Below, piece by piece: positions 55,401 through 62,696 of a stretch of 64,000 nt of DNA. Position 1 is the first letter of the stretch. The number at the start of each line of letters is the position of its first letter. The position numbers were made by a program, and so were the translations under genes. Under the pieces are notes generated by a model that saw only the letters and a program-made list of their open reading frames with translations, was not told the origin of the DNA and did no database searches. Location: NCBI GenBank assembly GCA_036006425.1, contig DASYPQ010000014.1:182043-246042 (forward strand), in the 5' to 3' direction. This DNA comes from DASYPQ01 sp036006425. Lineage in GTDB: Bacteria > Planctomycetota > UBA1135 > GCA-002686595.

Positions 55401-56356
55401 GCCGGGATCACGAGGTCGTACATGTAGACGCCGTCGCCCGAGAGGTCGTCGCCGTTCGTGCCGTCGTCGAACAAGGGCTGCGCCGCGCTGCCCCCCGGCA
55501 GCGAGGACAGGTCGACGGTCACGGTCGTCCCGGCGTTCAGGCCGCTCGTCGCGCACAGACCCGGCGTCACGCGGAGGCTCGTCGTCTGCAGCTCCTCGAG
55601 GAGGTACGGCAGGGCCGTGCCGATCCCGTTGAGCCCGCCGGCCGCCGGCGTCGCGCTGTTGCGCGGATTCGGCGCGCCGACGGCCCAGTCGGCGTTGTTG
55701 AAGTTCGTGTCCTGTCCGCCGCAGTTGAGGCGGTGGACCGCGAGCGCGTTCGACGTCGCCGGCGCGTTGTTCGCGATCGTTCCGGTCGTGTGCGGCTCGC
55801 GTCCGGTCGCCGTCGTGCCGATGCCGACGAAGTCCTGGATCGACGCGGTCGTCGGGTCGGCGCCGGTGAGCACCGTCGTCGTGTTCGTGAGCGCGACCTT
55901 GAACGAGGCGACGTCGGTCGACGTCGCGCCGTTGCCGAGGTTGAACGTCGGGAAACTCGCGTCCGCGGTCGGGAGCGCCGGGGCGAGCGACGTCGTCTGC
56001 GTCGAGAACGCGATCAGGAAGTACTTGCCGGCTCCGACCGTCGGCGTGCCCGGGATCGCGTGCGTAGTCCACGTCGTTCCCGACGCGAGCGCGACTTGCA
56101 CCGCCCAGTTCGTGATCGTGACCGGCGAACCCGTCGGGTTGTAGATCTCGACGTAGTCCGTCGAGTAGACGCCCGTGACCGAGCCGCCGAAGTTGTAGAC
56201 CTGGCTGATCTTCAGCTGCGCGTTCGCCGTCGGCGCCGTCAACGCGAGCGCCGCGATCGCGAGCGCCCCCGCGGCGAGTCGCGAGCGGGTCGAACGAACA
56301 AGGGTTGTGAAAGATGCGACGGGGCCGGTCTTAAGGGACGGCAAGCGGGGGGTCAT
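49442..56356 (-). CDS. giant secreted mosaic protein (about 2304 aa)
   Basis: From ATG 56356 (GAGAAGG upstream) it encodes 2304 residues. Order: signal peptide (to about 46, TANAQ), a lamin-tail-type domain (about 48-200: LKISQVYNFGG, DYVEIYN, GKYFLIA), then more than ten beta-rich modules that often begin PNDNC or NDxC (PPC-like domains), a GEVED-type domain (about 1340-1475: DEYISNVTVG, WADWNGNGSFTD, GEVEDYTV), more PPC-like modules, TSP3 repeats (about 1889-2153), and the shared 150-residue C-terminal domain (2155-2304). It is probably a surface or released adhesin/matrix protein; no catalytic site is visible. The frame is open upstream of 56356, but that part lacks a signal peptide and resembles non-coding sequence. 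Confidence 0.85.
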   Translation of the reverse strand: MTPRLPSLKTGPVASFTTLVRSTRSRLAAGALAIAALALTAPTANAQLKISQVYNFGGSVTGVYSTDYVEIYNPTGSPVTITNWAVQVALASGTTWTTHAIPGTPTVGAGKYFLIAFSTQTTSLAPALPTADASFPTFNLGNGATSTDVASFKVALTNTTTVLTGADPTTASIQDFVGIGTTATGREPHTTGTIANNAPATSNALAVHRLNCGGQDTNFNNADWAVGAPNPRNSATPAAGGLNGIGTALPYLLEELQTTSLRVTPGLCATSGLNAGTTVTVDLSSLPGGSAAQPLFDDGTNGDDLSGDGVYMYDLVIPAGTTAGTKNFPVAYSDGTNTGSAYLSVVINVAATTPNNDNCSSAQAITGPYSPSVAVSGTVSGATVESNAFVSSVGAFTTGMSNRRGVWYTVTGTGNTMTASLCGTSPVFDSVMMVMCGRCDNLSIAGVDDDFCGSLNASQVSWCSTFGNTYWIWVSHFNSGPQTNTFTLTISDNGSACTGATVCTTCAASMPPGSIPEVEPSFGPATNDGCDSTPNLFTTIAAPTVTPTVLRGTVRGMTTNRDTDWYRFQATASDILYLTVSGQTGTLVQFEQLSGTGGCPHTVLVTSTVANRCGSVSISSPVTSGNWYAIRVNQVGIQGNPISAVFGGTVPGGGSDNYTVTATLGGTPPNDTCAVPFLLAAGGTGPAGIAGDNGSASLDGPANGCGTPVDRDVWWSFTPTVTKSWDISLCNGTATDTVLEVWSGGCAGTVIACSDDFAGCGSGLQSKVSVSLSSGVTYLIRVASKGAPSSPGGPYNLVVVLTPPPNDLCTGASVIAATPYTAPAASVNGVGATNDLDVTCNGTTVTTSGVWFTYTPAVTGTATLNETSTNDTVTAIFTGSCGGLTQVACSDPETSTFVMNGGTQYWILVGMFGAVAPTVDYGFTFDFAPPPGNDTCGTATALALNLPVTGTTAGAFNDYQLSGSGAFTGVGQTASTAPGRDVVYTFTAPSAGTYSFRLTGYNTAQNAVLYTASSCPGGAPPIIVATAINAANRNSTNGAEEVMCQTMASGETVYVYVDDNLANAGSAFSLEVTACTRETEANATPATANTYSYPMEGSIGVTSDVDFYSIGTPDAGSRVFAFVDGLPANSADWELRVTTTTDTLEFDDDDGDAQFGASGFNPLVMGTQLTGVASYLSVDHHSGTASEPYRLSAVIQPPSALATTESEPNNTVAQAQTGSKYYSGSLSAASDNDHYAFTATAGQMIFLGADADPSRGATATDLTLALLNSGGTVLVSVNGSGTTVTAGSGAGSLVSTVPAYPGEGLVFRVVTSGTYVARVTGAAAGPYLLSISVLPYCTAGSIACNTATDEYISNVTVGTINNTTTSGTGCYNDYATQSTSMQRALGDTVVVTNGNPVAGDQATVWADWNGNGSFTDAGEQFTLSGGPATFSGTIIPPLSSPLGPTRMRVRVQGAGAVSPCGTTAVGEVEDYTVNVTAAPAPPANDACSAAISISNGSTPGTTFLSTNDGTSGCDVTGNDVWYSYTAPLTGTLAVNTCSSAIDTVVSIYNSPCIGSLIACNDTCGGSPCGGSASCLSIPIANGTTYLIRVSDKSIGTGGSFTLNLSAALANDNCVGAIAVAVPSSTPGDTTLATAELASVPTPCTGPGNAEGGGNFGVTAPGIWYLVNVGSSQTVYADTLTASYDTKLHVYTGTCGALTCVTVNDDIQGSPFHSKVAWQASAGQNYYVLVSGFGTGVGTFTLNVTGSPTPANDLCSNATPIAGANGSLAATNVGATGDPSGLSSTGLASCATTYTYWDTWYSFTAPCTTNLTLATCGTFDTVVSVHTTCPTFSASNQIASACSDNGVVGCAPGSTVTLPVTSGTTYLIRVATNGPSSTAPGGGQPFTLTWAMLDTDGDGTPNACDGCPNDPLKIAPGQCGCGVADTDTDGDGTADCIDGCPTDPLKIAPGQCGCFNPDTDTDGDGTADCIDGCPTDPLKIAPGQCGCGIPDTDTDGDGTANCNDGCPNDPLKIAPGQCGCGTPDTDTDGDGTADCHDGCPNDPLKITPGACGCGQPDVDLDFDGVFDCVDNCPGLANPTQLDSDGDGRGDSCDNCPFLANPGQADCDSDNVGDACAIASGAPDCDHNGVPDTCDIAGGGSQDLNANGIPDQCELNGGTPFCFGSSGCPCGNNSSPAEHAGCRNSSGLGGVLVGHGTTSVASDGLILSASHLTGSLTVFFQGNALTSVTYGDGHRCMGGQLLRIGTKNPVGGAASYPGGGDLPISVKGALPPGGGVRYYQSLYRNNGGPCGSGTNITNAVSVVWIP
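49445..49891 (-). other. conserved C-terminal domain, copy 2
   Basis: Encodes the last 149 residues of the giant protein, matching copy 1 at nearly all fixed positions (GTPFCFG, AGCRNSSGLGG, GDGHRCMGG, DLPISVKG, VSVVW). Confidence 0.8.
50180..50700 (-). repeat. 99-bp tandem repeat coding TSP3 units
   Basis: The octamer GATCTTCA (plus strand) recurs at 50222, 50321, 50420, 50519 and 50618, exactly 99 bp apart, and the sequence between is nearly identical. Each unit encodes 33 residues (DGCP-DPLKIAPGQCGC type). The array shows recent expansion by unequal crossing or slippage. Confidence 0.9.
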
Positions 56357-56550
56357 GGAGTCCTTCTCCCAGGTTTTCGACGCGGAGGGGGGACCGTCGA
56401 CGGGGCGGCAAAGCCGCCGGGCGAGCGGGGGGCGAGGGCTGATCAATCGAATTGTGACCGCATTGACATCTTCTCCGCAAGCGGCGCCGTGGCGGAAATG
56501 TGGCGTTCTGGGACATTGCTCACGCAGCGCGGAGGCCCGCGGCGCCGGGG

Positions 56551-56556
56551 TATGAT
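56551..56556 (+). promoter_or_regulatory. TATGAT -10 box before the small anchored gene
   Basis: TATGAT ends 8 nt before ATG 56565, consistent with a leaderless transcript. The divergent 208-bp gap also serves the giant secreted gene. Confidence 0.5.
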
Positions 56557-56564
56557 GCGCGGGC

Positions 56565-57071
56565 ATGCGCTCCGGACTCCTCGTCGCCTTCGCGGTCGTG
56601 CTCGCCGTCGGCGCGGCCTGGCTCCTGTCGCGCCGGAGCGGGCCCGGGTCGCCGTCCGCGCCGGCGTCCGCGCCTGCCGAACCGGCTGCCGCCCCCGCCG
56701 CGGCCCCGGCCGAGCTCTCCTCCGAGCTCTCCGGCGAAGACACCCGCGTGGCGGACGAGACCGTCGGGCTCGAGGACGGCAAGGAGCAGGACCCCGGCGC
56801 GCGCGCGCAGGCGGGTCAAGGCGAGCTTCCCGCCATGCGGGACCTCGCGGACATCCCGATGGCCGCGTCGATCGATCCGCCGCACGACGCGAGCGAGGAC
56901 TACTTCCAGAAGAAGTACTCGGGAAAGACGGCGAAGGAGCGGAAGCAGGCGCGCGACGACCTCAAGGCGCGCGTGGACGCGAACGCTTCCGGCGCCAAGG
57001 CCGGCGGGCTCAGTTCGGACGAGCTCGGCGCGATCACGCGCGAGATGGCGTGGCTCCGGGCGAACCCCTGA
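56565..57071 (+). CDS. N-terminally anchored small protein of unknown function
   Basis: A 168-residue protein with one N-terminal membrane helix (about residues 4-21), an Ala/Pro-rich linker (25-50), an acidic segment and a charged helical C-terminus (DYFQKKYSGKTAKERKQARDD). The composition suggests a periplasmic domain on a flexible stalk. I recognise no family. A strong hairpin follows 16 nt after the stop. Confidence 0.65.
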   Translation: MRSGLLVAFAVVLAVGAAWLLSRRSGPGSPSAPASAPAEPAAAPAAAPAELSSELSGEDTRVADETVGLEDGKEQDPGARAQAGQGELPAMRDLADIPMAASIDPPHDASEDYFQKKYSGKTAKERKQARDDLKARVDANASGAKAGGLSSDELGAITREMAWLRANP

Positions 57072-57087
57072 CCCGAAAATCTTTCTG

Positions 57088-57136
57088 GAGCCGGACCCGC
57101 TGGAAGAGGAACCCGCGGGTTCCTCCGGTCCGGCTC
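57088..57136. terminator. large hairpin after the small anchored gene
   Basis: GAGCCGGACC (57088-57097) pairs with GGTCCGGCTC (57127-57136). Inside it the palindrome GGAACCCGCGGGTTCC (57108-57123) makes a second hairpin. A short T-run follows only on the minus strand. Likely a transcription end for the plus-strand gene. Confidence 0.55.
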
Positions 57137-57227
57137 ATGCGGAGATCAAGCTCCGGCACCCGGCGCACCGAAGATCCCAGGTGAGCGACGGCGACCCCGC
57201 GTCGCGCGACGACCCCGAGGATCGCCC

Positions 57228-57518
57228 ATGAATCCGCAACCTCCCCGCGAGAATCCCGACACGCAGGTCAGCGATCGTCGGCGTCAACGGCGGCGGTCGT
57301 CCACTGCCTCGGTGCGCCTCTTCGCGGAATCCTGCGAGATCACCGGGCCGGTCGACAACGTGTCCCGCAGCGGTCTCCTCTTCTTCAGCGACGGGCACCT
57401 CCGCGTGCGCGTCGAGATCGAGGAGAACGGCGTCGTCACGAAGCGCACCGGCCGGATCGTCCGGGCCGCGCGGATGCGCAGCGACAGCATGGGCTGGGCC
57501 GTCGAGTTCGATCCGTAG
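57228..57518 (+). CDS. PilZ-domain protein
   Basis: A 96-residue single-domain protein. The c-di-GMP site is visible: Arg-rich DRRRQRRRSS near residues 16-25 (RxxxR) and DNVSRSGLLFF near 43-53 (the D/NxSxxG motif). It probably acts as a c-di-GMP receptor or adaptor controlling surface attachment or motility. GAGGA lies 8 nt before the ATG. It converges with the TPR membrane gene. Confidence 0.85.
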   Translation: MNPQPPRENPDTQVSDRRRQRRRSSTASVRLFAESCEITGPVDNVSRSGLLFFSDGHLRVRVEIEENGVVTKRTGRIVRAARMRSDSMGWAVEFDP

Positions 57519-57529
57519 CGCGCGCGTCG

Positions 57530-59743
57530 CTAGTTCACCCGGAGGGGCTTCCCCGCGCGGTAGAGCTCGAGCTCCGACCGGAAGCGCTCGGCGTTCTTCG
57601 TCTCCCCGCCCTCTTTGGCGAGCTCGATCGCGCGCGCGCACGCCGTCGCGGCGTCGTCGAACCTGCCGGCCTCGGCGTACGCAGCCGCGAGGGTCTCGAA
57701 GAGGACCGCGTTCGGGCGAGGGCTCGCGTCGCGGGCGCGTTCGGCGAGCGCGACGGCTGCCTTCCCATCGCGGTGCTTCGCCTCGGCGTGCGTCGCGCGG
57801 ATCCAGGCGATCGGGTTCATCGCCTCGACGTCGTTCGGATCCGCTTCGAGCAGCTTCTCGTACTCGAGGATCGCCGCCTCGACCTCGCCGGAGAGAGTCA
57901 GCGTCACAGCGGCCCATCGCCGCGTCTCGACGTCGTCCGGGTGCGACGCGAGCGCCGCGCGGAGGTGCACGAGCGCCTCGGGGAGCTTCCCTTTCGATCC
58001 GAGCGCGATCCCGAGCTTGCTGTGCGCGCGGAAATGGTCCGGATCGATCGCCAGGGCCTCCTCGTACTCGGCGATGCCCTCGTCGATGCGACCCTGGTTC
58101 ACGAGCGCGAACCCGAGGTCGTAGCGGAGCTCCGCGGATCGCGGCGTCTGGCGCAGCTCGGCGCGGAAATGCGTTTCGGCTTCGGCGAAGCGGCTCTTCG
58201 TCCCGAGCGCGACCCCGAGCTTCGCGTGCGCGTCGGAGAGATTCGGGTCGATCGCCAGGGCCTGCTCGTACGCAGCGATCCCTTCGTCGACGCGGCCGAG
58301 GCTGACGAGCGCGAAGCCGAGGTTGTACAGCGTCTCAGCGGCGCGCGGCCGCGCAGCGAGCTCGGCACGGTACTGGACGAGAGCTTCCTCGAAGCGCCCC
58401 TTCGCGCCGAGCGCCGCGCCGAGATTGTTGTGCGCGTCGACGAGCGCCGGCGCGAGCCGCACGGCCTCCGACAGGTGCGCGATCGCGCCGTCGAGGTCGC
58501 TCTCGGCCATCAGTGCGTCGCCGTAGCACTTCTCCGCGATCGCGTTGTCCACCGTGACCGCGAGCGTGTGCGCGAACAGCGTGCGTGTGTCCTTCCAGTA
58601 CGCGACCTGGTGCCGCGTCACGAGCGCGAGCGCCGCGAGAGCCGGCACGGCGCTCCACGCGGCGATCCTCGGGATGCTCCACGCGAGCATCACGAACACG
58701 CCGACGAGCGGCACGTACGTGTACCGGTCGGCCATCGCCTGCGCGCCGACCTGCACGATCCCGATCACCGGGACGAGCGTGCCGAGGTACCAGAGCCAAC
58801 CGACGAGGAGGTACGGTCTCCGGCGCCGCTCGCGCAGCGCGAACCACGTGATCGCGCCGAGGACCACGATCGCCGCGAGCAGAGGGCCGACCTCGACCAC
58901 CTTGAGGTGCGGGTAGTACGCGGCGAGATCGACCGGCCAGAACGTGCGTCCGAGGTACCGCAGGTACGAGACGAGCGCGTTGCTCGCGCGGACGGTGAGC
59001 GACAAGACGTCGCGCGGGGCGACGGCGCCGGTCGTCCTCTGCGCGAGGTACGCGGCGAGACTCGCTGCGGCGCTGAGGGCGAAGAGGGGGATCTTCTCGC
59101 GCACGAGCCGCGCCGGGGACGTGCGCGCGGTCCGCGCGAGCGGCCAGTGATCGAGCAGGAGGAGGACGCACGGAAGCGTCACGAGCATCGGCTTGCTCAT
59201 CAGTCCGAGCGCGAACACGACGACGACGACCGCGAGCCGCACGCGGCTCGGCGCCTCGACGTGGCGCGCGTACGCGAGCAGCACGAGCATCCAGAAGAAC
59301 GTCGAGAGCACGTCCTTGCGCTCGGCGATCCACGCGACCGACTCGACGTGCAGCGGATGCAGCGCGAAGAGCGCGGCGACGAGCGCGCTCGGCCAGAACG
59401 CGCGCGTCAGCCGGTCGAGCGCCAAGAGGAGCACGAGCGCGCTCGCGACGTGCAGCACGACGCTCGTCGCGTGGTGCCCGGCGGGCTCGACGCCGAAGAG
59501 CTGCACGTCGAGCATGTGCGAGATCCACGTCAGGGGATGCCAGTTCGCCCCGTCGGTCGTGCCGAAGGCCCAGCGGAGCCCGTCGAGCGTGAGCCCCGCC
59601 CGGACGTGCTCGTTCTGGACGACGTACACCGGGTCGTCGAGGTTGACGAACCCGGCGTGCAGGATTCCCGCGTAGGCTCCCGCCGTCGCGAGGGCGAGCA
59701 CGATGGCCACGCCGACGCGGACGGATCGGGACGGAGTGCTCAC
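57530..59743 (-). CDS. TMTC-like membrane protein with C-terminal TPR repeats
   Basis: A 737-residue protein. Residues 1-390 hold about ten membrane helices with the loop FVNLDDPVYVVQN, then ALFALHPLHVESVAWIAERK, the signature of the TMTC/DUF1736-type family of putative O-mannosyltransferases. Residues 400-720 carry about seven TPRs (for example AHNNLGAALGAKGRFEEAL). Start GTG 59743 overlaps the nuoN stop (GTGA), so it is translated with the complex I genes even though its role is probably protein glycosylation (inference). Confidence 0.85.
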   Translation of the reverse strand: MSTPSRSVRVGVAIVLALATAGAYAGILHAGFVNLDDPVYVVQNEHVRAGLTLDGLRWAFGTTDGANWHPLTWISHMLDVQLFGVEPAGHHATSVVLHVASALVLLLALDRLTRAFWPSALVAALFALHPLHVESVAWIAERKDVLSTFFWMLVLLAYARHVEAPSRVRLAVVVVVFALGLMSKPMLVTLPCVLLLLDHWPLARTARTSPARLVREKIPLFALSAAASLAAYLAQRTTGAVAPRDVLSLTVRASNALVSYLRYLGRTFWPVDLAAYYPHLKVVEVGPLLAAIVVLGAITWFALRERRRRPYLLVGWLWYLGTLVPVIGIVQVGAQAMADRYTYVPLVGVFVMLAWSIPRIAAWSAVPALAALALVTRHQVAYWKDTRTLFAHTLAVTVDNAIAEKCYGDALMAESDLDGAIAHLSEAVRLAPALVDAHNNLGAALGAKGRFEEALVQYRAELAARPRAAETLYNLGFALVSLGRVDEGIAAYEQALAIDPNLSDAHAKLGVALGTKSRFAEAETHFRAELRQTPRSAELRYDLGFALVNQGRIDEGIAEYEEALAIDPDHFRAHSKLGIALGSKGKLPEALVHLRAALASHPDDVETRRWAAVTLTLSGEVEAAILEYEKLLEADPNDVEAMNPIAWIRATHAEAKHRDGKAAVALAERARDASPRPNAVLFETLAAAYAEAGRFDDAATACARAIELAKEGGETKNAERFRSELELYRAGKPLRVN

Positions 59744-61164
59744 AGTCGATCGAGCAGCCAGCCGGGGAGGATCCCGAGCAGGAGCACGCCCGCGGCGCAG
59801 GCGGACGCGGCGAACAGCGCGAGTCCGCGGCGAGGTTCCGCTTCGCTCGCTCCTGCGGTCTCGGCCTCCGGCTGCATGTACATCGCGACGACGACGCGCA
59901 GGTAGTAGCCGAGCGCGACGACCGAGAGGAGCACGCCCGCGACCGCCGCGGCGACGAGGCCCGCGCGGACGGCGACGGCGAACACGAGGTACTTGCCGAG
60001 GAAGCCGCCGGTCAGCGGGATCCCGCCGAGCGAGAGCATGAAGGCACCCATCGCCGCGGCGGCGCCGGGCCGCCGCCGCGCGAGCCCGCGCAGCGAAACG
60101 AGCGTCACCGGCTCACCCGTGTCGGCCTCGAGCGCGGCGACGAGCACGAACGCCCCGCCCGCCGTGACGACGTACGCGGCCATGTAGAAGATCGAAGCCG
60201 TGCGCGCTCCGCCGGCGTGCGGATCTCCCGCGAGGCTGCCCGCGACGGCGAGGAGCAGCGTCCCCGCGTGCGCGATGCCGGACCACGCGAGCATGCGCTT
60301 GAGATCATTCTGGACGAGCGCGCCGAGGTTCCCGGCGGCCATCGTGAGCAGCGCGATCGCGACGACGATCCCGGTCGCGCGCGCGGGCAGGAGGAAGGCG
60401 ATCTCGAGCAGGAACGCGAATCCGGCGGCCTTCGTCCCCGTCGCCATGAGCGCGGTGACCGGAGTCGGGCTGCCCTGGTAGACGTCCGGCACCCAGAGGT
60501 GGAAGGGGAACACGCTCACCTTGAAGAACAGGCTGCCGAACACGAGCGCGGTCCCGAGGAGCGCGATCGGCGAACCGATGCCGATCTCGCGCAGCCGCGG
60601 GAGCGAGATCGTCCCCGTCCCGGCGTAGATCAGCGCCGCGCCGTACAGGAAGATCGCCGCCGCGAACGCGCCAAGCACGAAGTACTTCACGCCGGCCTCG
60701 ACGGAGGTCGAGCGCGAGCGCTCGAAGCTCGCGAGCGCGTACAACGGGACGGAGAGGAGCTCGAGCCCGACGAAGAACACCAATAGATTCTGCGCGCCGG
60801 CCATCAGCATCATGCCGACGACGGACGACATCATGAGCACGTCGTGCTCGACCAGGAACCGGCGCTCTTCGCGGTAGAAACGCTGCGCGGCCGTCCAGGC
60901 GACGAGCAGGCTCGCGAGGAAGACGAGCCCCCAGAGGGCGGTCGTCGGGCCCGAGGCGAGCGTCCCGTCGAACACGAGCGCGGGCTGTTCCCGGAGGATC
61001 CTCAGCTCGAACCCCGCCGCCGCGATCAGCGAGCCCAGGAACACGGGCACGCGGAGGATCGCCGTCCCTGGCGCGAGATCGAGGACGAGGAGCACGAGGA
61101 GGCCCACGGTCAACGCCGCGAGCGGAGAGATCGCGAGCCAGTCCGCCGCGTCGAACCCGTGCAT
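59740..61164 (-). CDS. nuoN: NADH-quinone oxidoreductase subunit N
   Basis: A 474-residue antiporter-like subunit of respiratory complex I with about 14 membrane helices. Family blocks: VGLELLSVPLYALASF, VKYFVLGAFAAAIFLYG (with the channel Lys), FKVSVFPFHLWVPDVYQGSPTP shortened here as KVSVFPFHLWVPDVYQG, and MLAWSGIAHAG. A GGAGG lies 9 nt before ATG 61164, which is 2 nt after the nuoM stop. Confidence 0.95.
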   Translation of the reverse strand: MHGFDAADWLAISPLAALTVGLLVLLVLDLAPGTAILRVPVFLGSLIAAAGFELRILREQPALVFDGTLASGPTTALWGLVFLASLLVAWTAAQRFYREERRFLVEHDVLMMSSVVGMMLMAGAQNLLVFFVGLELLSVPLYALASFERSRSTSVEAGVKYFVLGAFAAAIFLYGAALIYAGTGTISLPRLREIGIGSPIALLGTALVFGSLFFKVSVFPFHLWVPDVYQGSPTPVTALMATGTKAAGFAFLLEIAFLLPARATGIVVAIALLTMAAGNLGALVQNDLKRMLAWSGIAHAGTLLLAVAGSLAGDPHAGGARTASIFYMAAYVVTAGGAFVLVAALEADTGEPVTLVSLRGLARRRPGAAAAMGAFMLSLGGIPLTGGFLGKYLVFAVAVRAGLVAAAVAGVLLSVVALGYYLRVVVAMYMQPEAETAGASEAEPRRGLALFAASACAAGVLLLGILPGWLLDRL

Positions 61165-61166
61165 GG

Positions 61167-62696
61167 CTACCGCGCCTCCACTTCGAGCGCCGCGGTCGCG
61201 GGGAGGGCCGCGCGGGCGTCCGCGACGCGCCGGAGGACGGCGTCGACCGATCCGGAAGTCTTCGACAGGAACGTCTCCGGCGCGACGCCGATCCACACGA
61301 TCAGCGCGACGATCGGCAGCGAGATCAGGATCTCGCGCGGGCGGAGGTCGGCGAGCGAGCGGTTCTCCTCCCGCGTCACCGGCCCGAAGAGCATGCGCCG
61401 CGTCGCCATGAGCAGGTAGACGGCGCCGAAGACGACGCCGAGGACCGCGAAGGCGGAGAGCCACGGGCTCGCGCCGAACGCGCCGAGCAGGATCAGGTAC
61501 TCGCCGACGAACCCGTTGAGGCCGGGCAAGCCCGCGCTCGAGAGCACGGCGACGACGAACAGCAGGGCGAAGACCGGCATGACGGCCGCGATGCCTCCGT
61601 ACTGGTCGAGCGCGCGCGTGTGCCGGCGCTCGTAGATCATCCCGACGAGCAGGAAGAGCAGCCCGGTCGAGAGACCGTGGTTCACCATCTGGAGGACGCC
61701 GCCGCGCACGCCCGCCTGCGTCATCGCGAACAGCCCGAGCACGACGTAGCCGAGGTGGCTCACCGACGAGCAGGCGACGAGGCGCTTCACGTCCGTCTGC
61801 GCCATCGAGAGGAACGCGCCGTACACGATGCCGAGCGCGCCGAGCGCCATCATCCACGGGCCGGCAACGACCGCGGCCGCGGGGAACATCGCGATGCAGA
61901 ACCGCAGGAGACCGTACGTCCCCATCTTGAGCAGCACGCCCGCGAGGACGACCGAGCCCGACGTCGGCGCCTCGGTGTGCGCGTCGGGGAGCCAGGTGTG
62001 GAACGGCAGCACCGGCACCTTGATCGCGAACGCGAGAGCGAACGCGGCGAACATCCAGCGCTGGACCGAGAGGGGCAGGCTCGACGCCATCTCGGTCAGG
62101 CGGCCGATGTCGGTCGTGTCGAGGCGCCAGACGAGCGCGATGACCGCGATCATCATCACGAGGCTGCCCGCGACCGTGTACAGGAAGAACTTGATCGTCG
62201 CGTAGAGCCGCCTCTCGCCGCCCCAGATCCCGACGATGAAGTACAGCGGGACGAGGCTCGTCTCCCAGAAGACGTAGAAGAGGATGACGTCGAGCGCGAG
62301 GAACACGCCGAGCATCCCCGCCTGCATCACGAGGAGCCACACCATGAATTCCTTCACGCGCGACTCGATGTGACCCTCGGTCGACAGGACGACGATCGGG
62401 CCGAGGAGCGCCGTCAGGCCGACCATCAGGACCGAGAGGCCGTCGAGCCCGAGCCGCACGTGCACCGGGACGCCGCCCGACGAGCCCGGGAGCGTGAACC
62501 AGGCGACGTCGAAGACCTGCTGGAACACCGCGCTCCTGCCGTCGAAATCGACACAGATCCACAGGCCGAGCGCGCACGTCGCGAGCGTCGCGAGGAGCGC
62601 GATCGTGCGCTGGGCGCGCACCGCGTCCCGCGGTGTCAGGCCGACGAGCAGCGCGCCGAGGAGCGGCAGCAGGACGAGCAGCGGGAGCGACGGCAC
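61167..62696 (-). CDS. nuoM: NADH-quinone oxidoreductase subunit M
   Basis: A 509-residue antiporter-like complex I subunit. Conserved blocks: FYVFWETSLVPLYFIVGIWGG cut to FYVFWETSLVPLYFI, KVPVLPFHTWLPDAHTEAP, LLKMGTYGLLRF and SSVSHLGYVVLG, with the conserved Glu and Lys of the proton channel. Start GTG 62696 overlaps the nuoL stop (TAGTG). Complete. Confidence 0.96.
   Translation of the reverse strand: MPSLPLLVLLPLLGALLVGLTPRDAVRAQRTIALLATLATCALGLWICVDFDGRSAVFQQVFDVAWFTLPGSSGGVPVHVRLGLDGLSVLMVGLTALLGPIVVLSTEGHIESRVKEFMVWLLVMQAGMLGVFLALDVILFYVFWETSLVPLYFIVGIWGGERRLYATIKFFLYTVAGSLVMMIAVIALVWRLDTTDIGRLTEMASSLPLSVQRWMFAAFALAFAIKVPVLPFHTWLPDAHTEAPTSGSVVLAGVLLKMGTYGLLRFCIAMFPAAAVVAGPWMMALGALGIVYGAFLSMAQTDVKRLVACSSVSHLGYVVLGLFAMTQAGVRGGVLQMVNHGLSTGLLFLLVGMIYERRHTRALDQYGGIAAVMPVFALLFVVAVLSSAGLPGLNGFVGEYLILLGAFGASPWLSAFAVLGVVFGAVYLLMATRRMLFGPVTREENRSLADLRPREILISLPIVALIVWIGVAPETFLSKTSGSVDAVLRRVADARAALPATAALEVEAR

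Noticed and set aside
49307..57184. A plus-strand frame of about 2600 codons opposite the giant secreted gene
   Set aside because: Composition is dominated by Arg, Ala, Val and Asp with no domains; it is the antisense shadow of the minus-strand gene with clear domains and a signal peptide.
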